A DNA stretch of 24,688 nt from contig KN892731.1 in NCBI GenBank assembly GCA_000934455.1, positions 8,558-33,245 on the forward strand. Direction: 5' to 3'. The notes under the pieces are model-generated. The model did not search any database. It worked only from the letters and a program-made list of their open reading frames with translations, and had not been told where the DNA came from. Position numbers and translations under genes: made by a program. Positions 1 to 10,300 of the stretch are shown in pieces; position 1 is the stretch's first letter, and each line of letters opens with the position of its first letter. This DNA is from Apostichopus parvimensis (Eukaryota > Echinodermata > Holothuroidea > Aspidochirotida > Stichopodidae).

Positions 1-205
1 CAAAACAAGATCCAGGATGTTATCCCCCCTAGTAGGGAAAGTAACATGTTGATGTAAAAAGCAATCTTGCACAACATCTAGAAAATTACTACCCTTCCTA
101 CTACTAGAACCATCTATCCAATTAATGTCAGGAAAATTAAAGTCGCCCATTATAACAACATCACCTTTAGCAGCCTTTCTTATTGAGTCAACTTTCTTAT
201 TTAGC
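1..205 (-). mobile_element. LINE fragment: APE-type endonuclease domain of a non-LTR retrotransposon
   Basis: Read on the - strand, this stretch is open and encodes NKKVDSIRKAAKGDVVIMGD followed by FNFPDINW, then FLDVVQDC, VTFPTRG and NILDLVL at the window edge. GDFN with P-D-I-N-W and a downstream T-F-P-T-R/L-D-L-V pair are signatures of the apurinic-type endonuclease in CR1/Jockey-like LINEs. The frame meets a stop just outside (near 214-216), and the element runs off the left edge. Whether the rest is intact is unknown. Confidence 0.75.
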
Positions 206-219
206 AGCCTTTCTTATTG
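167..219 (+). repeat. Short direct repeat at the end of the LINE fragment
   Basis: The 19-base word TTAGCAGCCTTTCTTATTG occurs at 167-185 and again at 201-219, 34 bases apart. The first copy is inside the LINE reading frame, so the second is probably a small local duplication at its broken 5' side. Confidence 0.7.
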
Positions 220-1040
220 GGTTAATTTCAAGCAAACAAAAAACATAACAGTTCTTCACGAGCATTATTTTTAAGAGCATTATTTTTCATACAGAGGATT
301 CGCTTTTCAGTTGTTGACAAATAAACTGTCTAACATTTTCTTATTATATTAACGAGGTATGAGGAGGCTGTAATATATATATACATTCATATAGGTTATT
401 ACCCTATCGTGTATAAAATACACCATGTAGGCCTATAACTATAATCAGAAGTTTTGTAAAATTTAAATTCGAATAAAATCATCACATACATAATGTTTTA
501 TTTGCATTGAATATATACTTAAAAAAAAATCTGATGGTTGGGTTAAGTGATTAAAAATCAAATAAAAGCAGCTTTTACTGTAAGTCTAAAACTTGTTTCA
601 TGTTATTTATTTTACTACATTGTCCGCGGTATGCGCTTAATAAGCAGCGTAAACCCCGAGGACTATAGTTTAGCAAACGACAAACGTGCTATCAAAAAAG
701 TATAACGCATGGTCCTATTTCATAGAGTGCAATAGAGCGGATTTTGCATGCAATCGACGAGCAATTGACCAATCAAATGGCCGGAATATAATTAGGTGTT
801 GTATAATATTTAATTACTGTATTAACAACGGTAATAAACACCTATGATTTAATTATATAGTTGCAAGTATTGACAGAAAACTGATGGCGTTATAAAAACA
901 CGCGAGAGTACTATAGTTCTTCCTTGTTATAACACATTAGTAACACAAAATTCGAAGTTACCGCGCTTCCTACATAACTTAACACGTAACTGTACTGAAC
1001 AAACGGCTGGGTTATAAAAATTATCGAGGTCAATGTCTGC
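206..1040. other. AT-rich upstream DNA without a recognisable gene
   Basis: No reading frame of useful length on either strand. It contains several TATAAAA-like words (for example 891-897), as expected by chance in such DNA, and one TAGGCCTA palindrome at 428-435. Nothing else can be supported. Confidence 0.5.
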
Positions 1041-1053
1041 GTTGCTAGGTAGC
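1041..1053 (+). promoter_or_regulatory. Imperfect X-box (RFX-type) motif, possible ciliary promoter element
   Basis: GTTGCTAGGTAGC fits GTNRCC-N(0-3)-RGYAAC with one mismatch in each half and a one-base spacer. RFX factors drive many ciliary dynein genes through X-boxes. It sits 3.1 kb before the DNAH6 ATG but only about 80 bases before a strong splice donor at 1122. Chance occurrence is possible. Confidence 0.25.
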
Positions 1054-1084
1054 AGAACTCGACTCTACGATGTATAAAATTTCG

Positions 1085-1121
1085 TGAAAATGGACAATTG
1101 ACATCTACTGCGGTGTATCAT
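1085..1121 (+). other. Candidate 3' part of a non-coding first exon of DNAH6
   Basis: GTAAGTAA at 1122-1129 is a near-perfect donor on the gene strand. The acceptor at 4122 needs an upstream exon, and no better donor stands out nearby. A TATAAAA at 1073-1079 and the X-box at 1041 lie just upstream. The only ATG in the segment, at 1090, closes after three codons (TGA). The exon's 5' end is unknown; this is inference from splice-site strength. Confidence 0.25.
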
Positions 1122-1473
1122 GTAAGTAATTGACAATAACATTAAGTGGAAGCATTCACAGATGTGGCATTTCAATGTCATGATCTCGTCCTTTTCGATT
1201 TATAAACCAGTTTCCCTAGTGTTTTCTTTTTTTCTGTCAAAACCTATGCTAAGTTAGGTAGTCCCGTTAACGTTAGTATTGTCCTACTATACGTAACCTA
1301 AATCAGGCCTTATGTACAATAGTAATTAGTATGTCATACTAGTGTAGGCCTAATGCTAAGTTCGTTAACATAACCTTTACTCCAACGACCTAGGTTTGGC
1401 CTATGTATTGCGGTTATTGTTACTGTAGTGTTACTGCTAGCGTAACGTAGACTATCGTAAGCAGTTATCACAA

Positions 1474-1487
1474 GTAACCATGGCATA
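1474..1487 (+). promoter_or_regulatory. X-box-like motif, second candidate
   Basis: GTAACCATGGCATA matches the 14-base X-box GTNRCC-AT-RGYAAC at 12 positions; the left half is perfect and the right half loses its last two bases. It lies downstream of the candidate first-exon donor, so it could be an intronic element or mark another start site. Confidence 0.25.
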
Positions 1488-1852
1488 GCAGCATAAATTT
1501 GACAGAACGAGCGCAGACATTGCAGAAACCAAACAAGCAACAAACTAGCCTAGGCTAAGTTAGCCCTACAGTAGCAGGATAGGTAACTTAAAACCACAAT
1601 ATTTTGAACTGTCAATTTCAGTTTTAGTCAAAATCTCAGTGAAAAAAGGAAGAAATATACTTTTCCTTACCACCAAGCAAAATAGATTAAAAGGATTGTC
1701 TGGTGGACCAAAGAAGTTACCTTAAAATGTGATAAATAATTTTCCAAACATGTTGTCAAAGTATGAGTACGCTAATGTTGCGTTTGACAGAGAAACAATT
1801 TTTTAATCGTTAAGGATGGACATTTCCAATATGACTTGAACAGTACAGAACG

Positions 1853-1860
1853 TGACGTCA
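1853..1860. promoter_or_regulatory. CRE/ATF palindrome
   Basis: TGACGTCA is a perfect consensus CREB/ATF site. It is a single eight-base word, so functional relevance is uncertain. Confidence 0.25.
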
Positions 1861-3802
1861 TCTACGTTAATGCAGATTGCGACATAACCCACGCTCCGTA
1901 CAGTACCTACAGTAATCACAACAAAAACCGCGTTTGTATACAGATTAATTTCTTCCTTTATTTTCGGTGAAATTTCTTATAAATTAGATATGTTTTCAAA
2001 AGCTCCTTAAGCCAACATATATGTAGTAGATCGGTGGTTTTGTGGTCTTTGTGTAACACAAGATAAGTTTTAACAGCAGACTCTTCGTTGTTTATACATC
2101 GCGCTATCCAGCTCCAACACGAAGAATGTTCGCATGTAGGCTACTCTAACGTTTACAATCAGACAGTTCTGCGAAGCCTAAGCTTCTCAGTACTACATTC
2201 TGCTCTGACATGGATTCCGCCAAGTTTCATCTTTCGGTGTTCCAAATTCTTTTTAAGTTTCCTTTTACTGTAAATTTGATCCTTGAATTTTATTTCAGCC
2301 ATTTCGAAGAACAGTTTATGAACTGTGGTTTGAGTGTGAGAGTATGTTATGTGCAACACTATACGTATACCAACTGGGCATGGTACAGTAGGCTATAGAC
2401 GTTCGATATTTACATTATATATAATAGGCAATCACCTGTGCGTGTACACGTGAGAGTGTATTTGCTGCGGAAATGGGAGTGCTAACTTCAAGTCACCTGT
2501 TTTGCCTACTTGCCTGCACTACGTCAATCACCATATTGATGCGTTCGAACAAATGGTACTTTTGGTGAGAAACTGGTGAATTTGAAAACCAGATTTCTAC
2601 AAGAAGAAAACGTCGAATGGGGACAATTTTTACATGGTTAGAAAGAGAAAAATAATAACTACAAGGTCAATGTATCAATATCTTCCACCAGACAATTCCT
2701 TTAAACCTAGCCTATGCTATAACATTAAATTTTGATCAATCGCCAAAACAAAACACATCTTCATTAAAGTTGGATTTTGCAAAATACAAATTGTAAAAGC
2801 TGCTGATAGTCGAAATGCTAAGTAAATAACCAAATAGTCAATGTCACACGGAAACGAAAAAATTACACTGTTTTGTGTTATTGAAAAGATAAATGGAACT
2901 TCAAATTCAAACACCAGTAATCAATCTTTGACAAAATGACTGAAAATAGGTGATACAACAAGATTCAGTCAGACAGTGATGTAGGATAGCCAGTAATACA
3001 AGCTCTTTAGGCCTATAATCATTAGAATTCTATGATTTAGCGTGGCCATTTTTGTATAAAGGGCCTATGTATATCACTGGCACTGGCTACACAACTAGAG
3101 AAATGACACACACTTGTGTGATTTCATCGTCAAAAATTAACACATGTGCTTTAAGCATTTTCAGCACTTCTACAGTCTTTTATGGAATAGGCCTACACAG
3201 AGAAACTTTTTATGTAAGACGATGGTTTGTTATCATTATTACAAACTGCGATTACTAAACGCTAATCTAAAAAATTTACAATATGACCTACAACTCTGCC
3301 ATTTTACTTCCGCACCATGGCTTGATTCATCGTTTAGCTCATTGACCATGATTAGGGGAATGAGCAAGAACCCCATCATTATTTAACTAATTGACAAATA
3401 GCCACAAATTTACGCATTTAAGGCTAAAGATAGACTTGCTTATTGTAGGGATGAGTTTCTAAAGGGAGGTTTGCTAAGCAGTATAACTTTAGGCCCCAGC
3501 AATATGTAAACATTTAAAACTGCAAATTGATTGCTGCAATTTGTTTGAAAAACCTCCTCCTCAAAGTTATAAACATAAAATATGCAAATATAGCAAACAA
3601 TTGTTCCTAGAATGGGATTCAGTTTTTCCATCGTTCTTTTTCCTTGAAGGCAGCCAAAGTGTTCTTGAAATCCCTGCTCTACTCTTCTCTGCCCTGCCAT
3701 TTTCTATGTTGTATCAAATAAACCTGGAGAGAGATCTTGGTTACACTACGGACTGGCAACCTCATTAAAGAATGGCTATGTAGGGGATCACCATAAGCTT
3801 AG

Positions 3803-3873
3803 GGCTGGATAGCTAGTTGGCAGGGTACAGGACTTGTAATCCTGTGGTGAATGGTTCAAACCCAGTTCCAGCC
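3803..3873 (+). repeat. tRNA-Thr(TGT)-like sequence, probable head of a tRNA-derived SINE
   Basis: The segment folds as a tRNA. The acceptor stem GGCTGGA/TCCAGCC pairs 7 of 7, the anticodon stem CAGGA/TCCTG 5 of 5 with loop CTTGTAA (anticodon TGT), and the T stem 4 of 5 with loop TTCAAAC. The D stem is weak. Box A (TAGCTAGTTGG, 3810-3820) and box B (GGTTCAAACCC, 3853-3863) are correctly spaced for polymerase III. No T-run terminator follows; instead an A-rich stretch continues into unrecognised sequence. A related tail lies on the - strand near 6225-6300, so a SINE is likelier than a working tRNA gene. Confidence 0.6.
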
Positions 3874-4122
3874 AAAAATCTCTGTGCTCTCTTCAAGTTT
3901 AGCTATATAGCTTCTCGGATGAACTGAACAGAAAATAGCCCCTGAGCAAAGTAATTTTGTATGACAGATAAATTTGTTAATGAAATTCTATAAATGAGTT
4001 CAATCATGAATGAGTCAGAAAAGTTTGATCTTCTTCTCTCAAAATTGAATATATTCCTTTAAATATGGGTTTTACAATAATGAAAGAGAAGTTAAAAATT
4101 ACATGTGATCTGTTATTTCCAG
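3874..4122. other. Downstream of SINE head to first coding acceptor
   Basis: It may include the SINE body, whose end I cannot place, and ends in the acceptor TTATTTCCAG used by the first coding exon. Confidence 0.4.
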
Positions 4123-4378
4123 CTCTTGAAAAATGTCAACAGCTGCAAATGGATTAAGCAGCTCCATGAATGGAAGAAAGGCTCCTGAGAAGATGAACGA
4201 AGCTGATGAAAATGGTTTCCAACTTCCTGGCGTAGACCACTCACAACTGATCAATAGGTTGTACTCTTATGCACCGAAACAAGCAGAAATTAATACCAGG
4301 AGCTTGAGACATCAGAAAGTGACACCAGCTCAACGGAAGACTAGATCACAGCCTACAGCAATCAAGCTAGAACCTCTT
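4123..4378 (+). CDS. DNAH6: DNAH6 exon 1 of the coding series (start codon; residues 1-82)
   Basis: A strong acceptor (TTATTTCCAG) ends at 4122, so ten bases of 5' UTR precede the ATG at 4133. An in-frame TGA at 4127-4129 makes this ATG the first usable start, and AAAATG is a fair initiation context. The acceptor implies at least one upstream non-coding exon. The peptide is Ser/Asn-rich and ends in a basic segment, [15 protein letters not shown], then KLEPL, which resembles the N-terminus of DNAH6 proteins. The donor is GTAAGT at 4379, phase 0. Confidence 0.85.
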
Positions 4379-7300
4379 GTAAGTGATTTCAATTTAGTCA
4401 TCAGGAAAATTGTTACCTTTTAATTTTCATCAAAGAGACTCCCTTGTCCCTTCTCCCTCATTTCTTTTTTATAAATATTTTTGTTATGCTACCAACAGCC
4501 AAACCTCTCCAAGTTTCAAAAACATAACCAACCAGATAACATACGACAAAGAGCTGCAGAAGCATTAGCACAGGCAAGAAAGAAAGCACAACTTACAGAT
4601 GGTTTGGCAACAGAGGAACCGTACATCAAAAAGAAAAAGAGGAGTACTTCCGTAGAACCTTTAGAGCGACCATGCAGTGTTTCACCCCTTCCTGATCTAC
4701 CATCTGACCTGAAAGAGGCTCAAGTGAGTAATTACAGTATATACAGATTTAGAGGTCCTTTGAAATGACATAAATGTTGTCACTGGGCTTCCAGATTGTT
4801 TATTCCTTGGTTTCATGTGATTCAGTGTTATCAAAGCCGTCTAGAAATATCACAGTTTTACACTTCTCTTACTGCCAACTTTAGAGCAATTATTTGCTTT
4901 TGGGGAGGGGGGGGGGGGGTTGATGGTCTAATTGGATCCTCCAGATCTGGAAAATAGCATTTAGTGTTGCAACTGTAGGAAACAGAGTCACAAGCTAAAC
5001 GGTGGAGGAAATACAAATCCATCCATGAACTTTGAGTTGTCCAGCTCTGCTGTTTATTTGACCACAGTCTTATGACTAAAGTTGAATTTGCACAGCCAAA
5101 TGATACTGTACTTCAGGAATCATACAAGTTTTTCGGAAGCATACTTACATTTTAACTTTGTTTATGTATGCTGATAATTAGGTATGAAATGTTGCAGTTC
5201 ATACTGGCGTTAGGTATCACATTCATTGTTCTCTCAGGGTGATTGGGAATCACCTGGTCAACTCTTGTTTATCTTCTGAAAATAAACATTTAGTCTTTTG
5301 ACTAAAGAATCATGTTCAAGACATGTTTGCATCAATGTACTATGATTCCTCAAAATATGATCGTGACTTTGAAGAGAGACTACTTTTTGCTCCTATAAAT
5401 ATTGATGTTTTGCAATTTATTCACATAGGATGCCTTAAATGGAAAGCAACTGCGATCTCCCACTCCACCAAAGGAACGAAAATCAGTCAGTCCTCCAGGA
5501 AAGCCATCTCAATCTCCACTACATCCTGACCAATGGGAAGGGCTGACAGATATCCAAGAAATAATCCACATTATTCGCACCAAGCGTAAACTGGGATTTC
5601 TCTACATGAGTCCTGCGGTACCAAAGTCATCCATTAAGTACCACCCATATAACCTCAAGTATGTTTATGCTTTCCGTTTACAATTTCCAAACTCTCATTT
5701 TGATTTGTTACTTTGAAAAATACTTGTTATATAGTTCTCTGGAAATTAATGTAAATGTACTTTAGTGCTTAGATATAACTTCTGTAGAAAAGAGCTGACC
5801 TGGAAACCAAAATTTCTGTCAGTTCAGACTCTGTGTAAAAGTAAGTTAGCCTGACAATTCGATCCTAGCAGGATCTTCTTCAGAGGCTAAATGACAAGTA
5901 ACAGTAACAGAAGGTACAAAAACAGACAGGTTAATGAGGATGATGAACACAAAGAGATAGATGTAAGGGGATTAGTAGACAAGGGATGGAGAGAAGAAGG
6001 AAGAAACCAAGAGGAGAGGTAGAAGATAAACAGTGGAGGGACAAAGAGATGATTAAGGGAAGGGGATAGGGAAAATAGAGTTCAGACTCTGTTTAGAACT
6101 GTTAATCAGCTTGAACCTTCTTCTGATTGAGTAAACCTTCAAGTATTCAAATTAAAAGTAAATGATCAATGGCAAACTGGTGGAGAAATTATGAAGAAAC
6201 TGGTAGAGAACATAGTAATTTTATTCCAGAATGGGATTCAAACCAGTGACCTCAGGGTTACAGGGTTAAAAATTGCAAGGGCTTATAACACTTAAGGTCA
6301 CTGGTGAAAATCCTGCACTAGCAAAAGATTTCATTTCTCATTTTGTATGTTCCAGATGAAATAAGCAGTTAGCTTAACTAAATTTGAGAAAGAAAGAAAA
6401 ACAGTGATGCCTAACTGACATTGCAGTGGACAAAATATTATTCTGTAAGCCTAGACGGCATTTTAGGTAACAAGGGAAAACATTTTGTAGCATTGAAGCA
6501 TTTTTGCCTCAATCCAGTAAAAGTTGTTTCCAATGTCTTTCTTCATGTCTTTCTTATACTATTTATACTACAGAATTGTATCTCATGGCAACATCAACCC
6601 ATCGGACTATTGTACGATAAGTGCAAAGGGTGTCTCTCGGGTCAGGAACAACAGCGAGGCAGATTTCACAGAGTTGGATCGTTGGGAGGAAGAGTACCAT
6701 TACTACACCAAACTGGTCCAGATTCCACTCTTTGCGTTGTTCAGGAGATGGAAAGCATTCACAACCTGGAGGAAGAATGTCAGATCAAGGAAGATCACAA
6801 ATTGTAAAAAACAACTGCAAGAGAATCTGTTCATCGTCAACCAGGTAAAAAGCCATCGCTTTTATAAATGACCGACATATTTCATACTACAGCATAGTTT
6901 TACTTTCAGTAAAAATATTTGCAGTGCATTGAAAATGTATACATCTCTAATACGCTTTCAAGAATATTTATTCCGACCCGTAATCTTCGTTCAAATGATA
7001 AGTTACTTCTCAGGGAATCTAAATCCAACCATTCTTGGGGAAGTAGATCTTTTCAGTCACTGCACCGCGATTCTATAAAAGCAATCTTAATATTCCCCGT
7101 AGGACCTCTCGCGAGGTCGACCAGGGGTTAAACTTCTTTTGATTTGACCGCGATTGTGGAATATTTTACCACTTGAAATCAAGACGGCTAAGAGAGTGTC
7201 TAAGTGTGAATCTTAAAACTCACCTTATGGAGCAAGCTTTCGCGTCTTCAGCGCACTTTTCTGTGTGCAATATAAATCTTTGCTATTATTTTTATTAGTG

Positions 7301-10300
7301 TACATTGAACACTTAATTGGCAATACAGTATTTCAAGATGTTTGTTGTGTTTGCAATTTACCATCATGTATCATTTACATGATTAATGTTTAAAATCTGA
7401 ACAGTTTTATGTATATAAATGAAGTTTTAAGTGTTTTTTTGATGAATGCTCAGTTTAAGTGGATAGAAAAACAAACAAACTACTTATCTACTGTAATAAG
7501 CCAGTGTAGGTGAATGTTTGCCTCTGAAGAAGACCTGTTTCTTGTTTTCATTATTTTTTATTATTATTAGTATTTTCCCATCATTAAGAGCATTTATTTG
7601 ATAATAGTTTCTGTTGATTACACTTATTTCATTCCTGTCTATAGTCCCTGAGACCAGCGCTTCTAAATGTACGAGAAATGTGTTACAGGATCAGTGATAT
7701 GGGATTATGCAGAGTTGAAAAGGGTCATACCTATGCACTGGAAGAGTTCAGATGGGCTCAGTTCAATCAACTGAATGAGGTGAGAGACTGAATACTACAA
7801 GCCTAGATAAATTCAAAAGAATTTTATGTAAACAAGATTTAATCGGGTGTCTTGATATAAAAAACAAAAATTTCCGCTATCAAATATTTGGAATTTGAAG
7901 AAATGATGTAGATAGTTGTTGCCCTTGTCAGAAAGGATACTTCTTTGTTTCTGCTACCAGGTTAAAGAGATATCAACACACAAACACACACACACAAACA
8001 TTTGATAGTAACCTTTCGAGACTCATGGCAATATCATGATGTTCCTAAACATTTATATTTCATGTAGTGATTTAAACGTTGAGTAGTGAATCCTGAAGAT
8101 TTTGTTGTAAGTTGGGGTTTACTTGAGGAGACTATTTTGGTCGGGAGGTCACAATGTTTTTTTTTCTTATTGACGGCTTCACTGTCAGTATGTGTGATTC
8201 TAAAGGAAGGCTATATTAACCTATAGTTGTAGTTTGCTGTATATTTTGATAGGAATCCAACCAAAATTTGCTCTCTTTCTGTAAGTTTCTCTGTTTTTTT
8301 TCATTCTAATGTATCAGATCAGATAGAATGTCATTTAATCTGAAATGACTTACATCAACCGTACTCTTTGTCTCGATAAATGTAAATCTTTTGCCCTCAA
8401 CTATTAGGTGGCTGGCAGACTGGCTGAGTTTCGCGAGCTGGTCAAGGAGGTCGTTAGGAGTGCCTGCAGAACAGCGTTGTTAGAGGCTGGATTTACACCA
8501 GATGATTACTTCATTGATGCCGAAACACCAGGCGGTAGGTTCCATCTCAGCTAGGGTAGTATAATTATCTTGAATGGTGCTTCAGAGAAAGTATAACAAA
8601 GTGCTGTTCATGTATCAGACAGATCCAGTATAGGAAGAGGTTCAAGTTAGAAATATAGCATCATAGTTCAGAAGATAAAGACAGGCCTGACAAGAGTCGA
8701 TTTCTTGGACAATATCGGATAAAAATATGTATTCTTATTTTCAGAGTGGCCTCTATAGTGAAGAAAAAGGGGAAAAAATGCCTTCGAAAAAAGCAACCCG
8801 TGATATGTTTTTCACCGCAGCCTAACCTAGCTCTTGACACCCCTGAATTAAGGAAATAAAGTCCAAGCAATTGAGATGATAGACATGACAGTAAAGATTT
8901 GTCTCAGAATTAAAATTTAAATAAAATCTGATACATGATGTTAATAGAATGTTCATACTCTCAGTAATTTATCAAAAGCAAACTTTAAAGAACCACAATT
9001 GCTTAGGAAAATTTTCATAGAGCATTAAATGGTTCGAATTGTGGCTGTTCCTCTATTGTTATTAAGTCTAATTTTAGTCATTGCTCGTTAATAGATGATG
9101 GCATGCCACCCGGTACAGCTGCTTCCAGTTATCTGATGCAGAGTACCTTTGATATGGACATCTATGGGGAAGCACCGGATAAAATGACTTACACAGAACA
9201 GGCCAATAAGAGATCCCACTGCAAGAGACTTACATGGTAAAGTATTTTTTTCCCCCTGTAAACTACCCTAAGTTGGACTTTAATAATTAATGACAAAACT
9301 TTTGTATTCTACCAATTTAATTTAGGCAAGCCAATTTTGCATAATTATTTCATATTTCTGATCGACAAATAAATTAACCTTACTACTCACCAAAGAAGTA
9401 TGTAAAGATCTTTTTTGCTCTTGTTTGCCTAGCTCTTACATCATAATGTCTCATTCTACCGACAGTTTTATCCGGCTTGCTGATTATCTCATCGTGAACA
9501 CGATGCACGTTCTGGCCGTCAATTCCGTCACTACACTCTTGAACTACTTGCGAGAGCAACTGCACAATACTCCAACTTTGGCAATGATCCAAGGAAAAGA
9601 AGATGAAGAAGATGGCAAAGATGATGATAAGGTAACCATCCAACCTTAGCCACCATCCCACCCCACCTTCCTGCTCCTATCTTAACCCATTCCTCCATCT
9701 CTCTCCTCGTTGGATAGTAAACAAAGAATTTCGTGTAAGCATTAAAGCTTAATTGCCTTTTTCTCCACAAACGAAAGCTAGCTACAAAAGGTATTGATAT
9801 TTCATAATGTTTGTGGCGTAACATGTTTTTATACATCCCACATGTTTACATAACTAGTACATTATAACCAACTCGCATACTTTTATATGAAAGATTTTTC
9901 ATGTCAATGCAAATCTTTCAACACAATACTTTCCAACAATAAGGACCTTTTTTTCTTTGTTGCGTGTCGGTTGAAACTCTTCATCATCTGCCATGGACAA
10001 AATTAGTAAACTGCTTATTACACTTGCGTGTACGCTTTCTTCACTCTGCTCAAATTAGTCTGTAGTAACAATACATTTTGTTGATATTTCTCCTTTAGTT
10101 TGTCAAGCTTGATCACATTGTAATATATTTGCCCACTCATCTTCATCATCATCATCATCATGTAGTCACCCAATTTCATAATGATGGTCTATAAGTGTTA
10201 ACAATAAGGAAGTCATTGCTACATTTTAATTTTACCAAAACCCAAACAGGCAACTACGGTGGCAGGTGGTACCCTTGGCGCACCATCGATCGCTGGTACC

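Larger units (their letters stand above)
1130..3802. other. Putative 5'-UTR intron or intergenic DNA, no gene recognised
   Basis: 2.7 kb with only short frames. Isolated signals are an X-box-like word at 1474, a CRE palindrome at 1853 and three TAGGCCTA words. The block at about 2050-2560 is richer in CpG and balanced in composition. It contains a 47-codon - strand frame starting MAEIKFKDQ (ATG near 2300), which I cannot match to any family. Confidence 0.4.
5659..6573 (+). other. Intron 3 of DNAH6, with two retro-insertions
   Basis: GTATGT...CTACAG. It hosts the Penelope-like piece with its duplicated target (5821-6092) and a - strand tRNA-like SINE remnant (6225-6305), which together make up a large part of the intron. 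Confidence 0.85.

Noticed and set aside
886..1080. TATAAAA words at 891, 1013 and 1073 as defined core promoters
   Set aside because: Such words are frequent in this AT-rich DNA and ciliary genes often lack TATA boxes; only mentioned as context.
2159..2359. 66-codon - strand frame (47 codons from MAEIKFKDQ) as a small or divergent gene
   Set aside because: No recognised motif, no clear splice or promoter context, and opposing + strand frames of similar size exist in the same stretch.
3803..3873. Functional tRNA-Thr gene
   Set aside because: D stem is weak, no T-run terminator follows, and a related degraded copy exists, so a SINE head is more likely.
4901..4919. G-run as a G-quadruplex regulator
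   Set aside because: A near-homopolymer without separate G-tracts and loops, deep in an intron; no support for function.
5323..5529. Extended upstream coding for exon 3 through the open frame at 5323
   Set aside because: That frame differs from the conserved reading frame of exon 3, and the CATAG acceptor at 5428 fits exon 2 in phase.
7977..7999. CA-rich run as a CRISPR-like or tandem array
   Set aside because: Simple dinucleotide microsatellite; no spaced repeats.
9383..9836. Long - strand frames opposite exon 8 and intron 8
   Set aside because: Antisense shadows of a conserved coding exon; no family resemblance.
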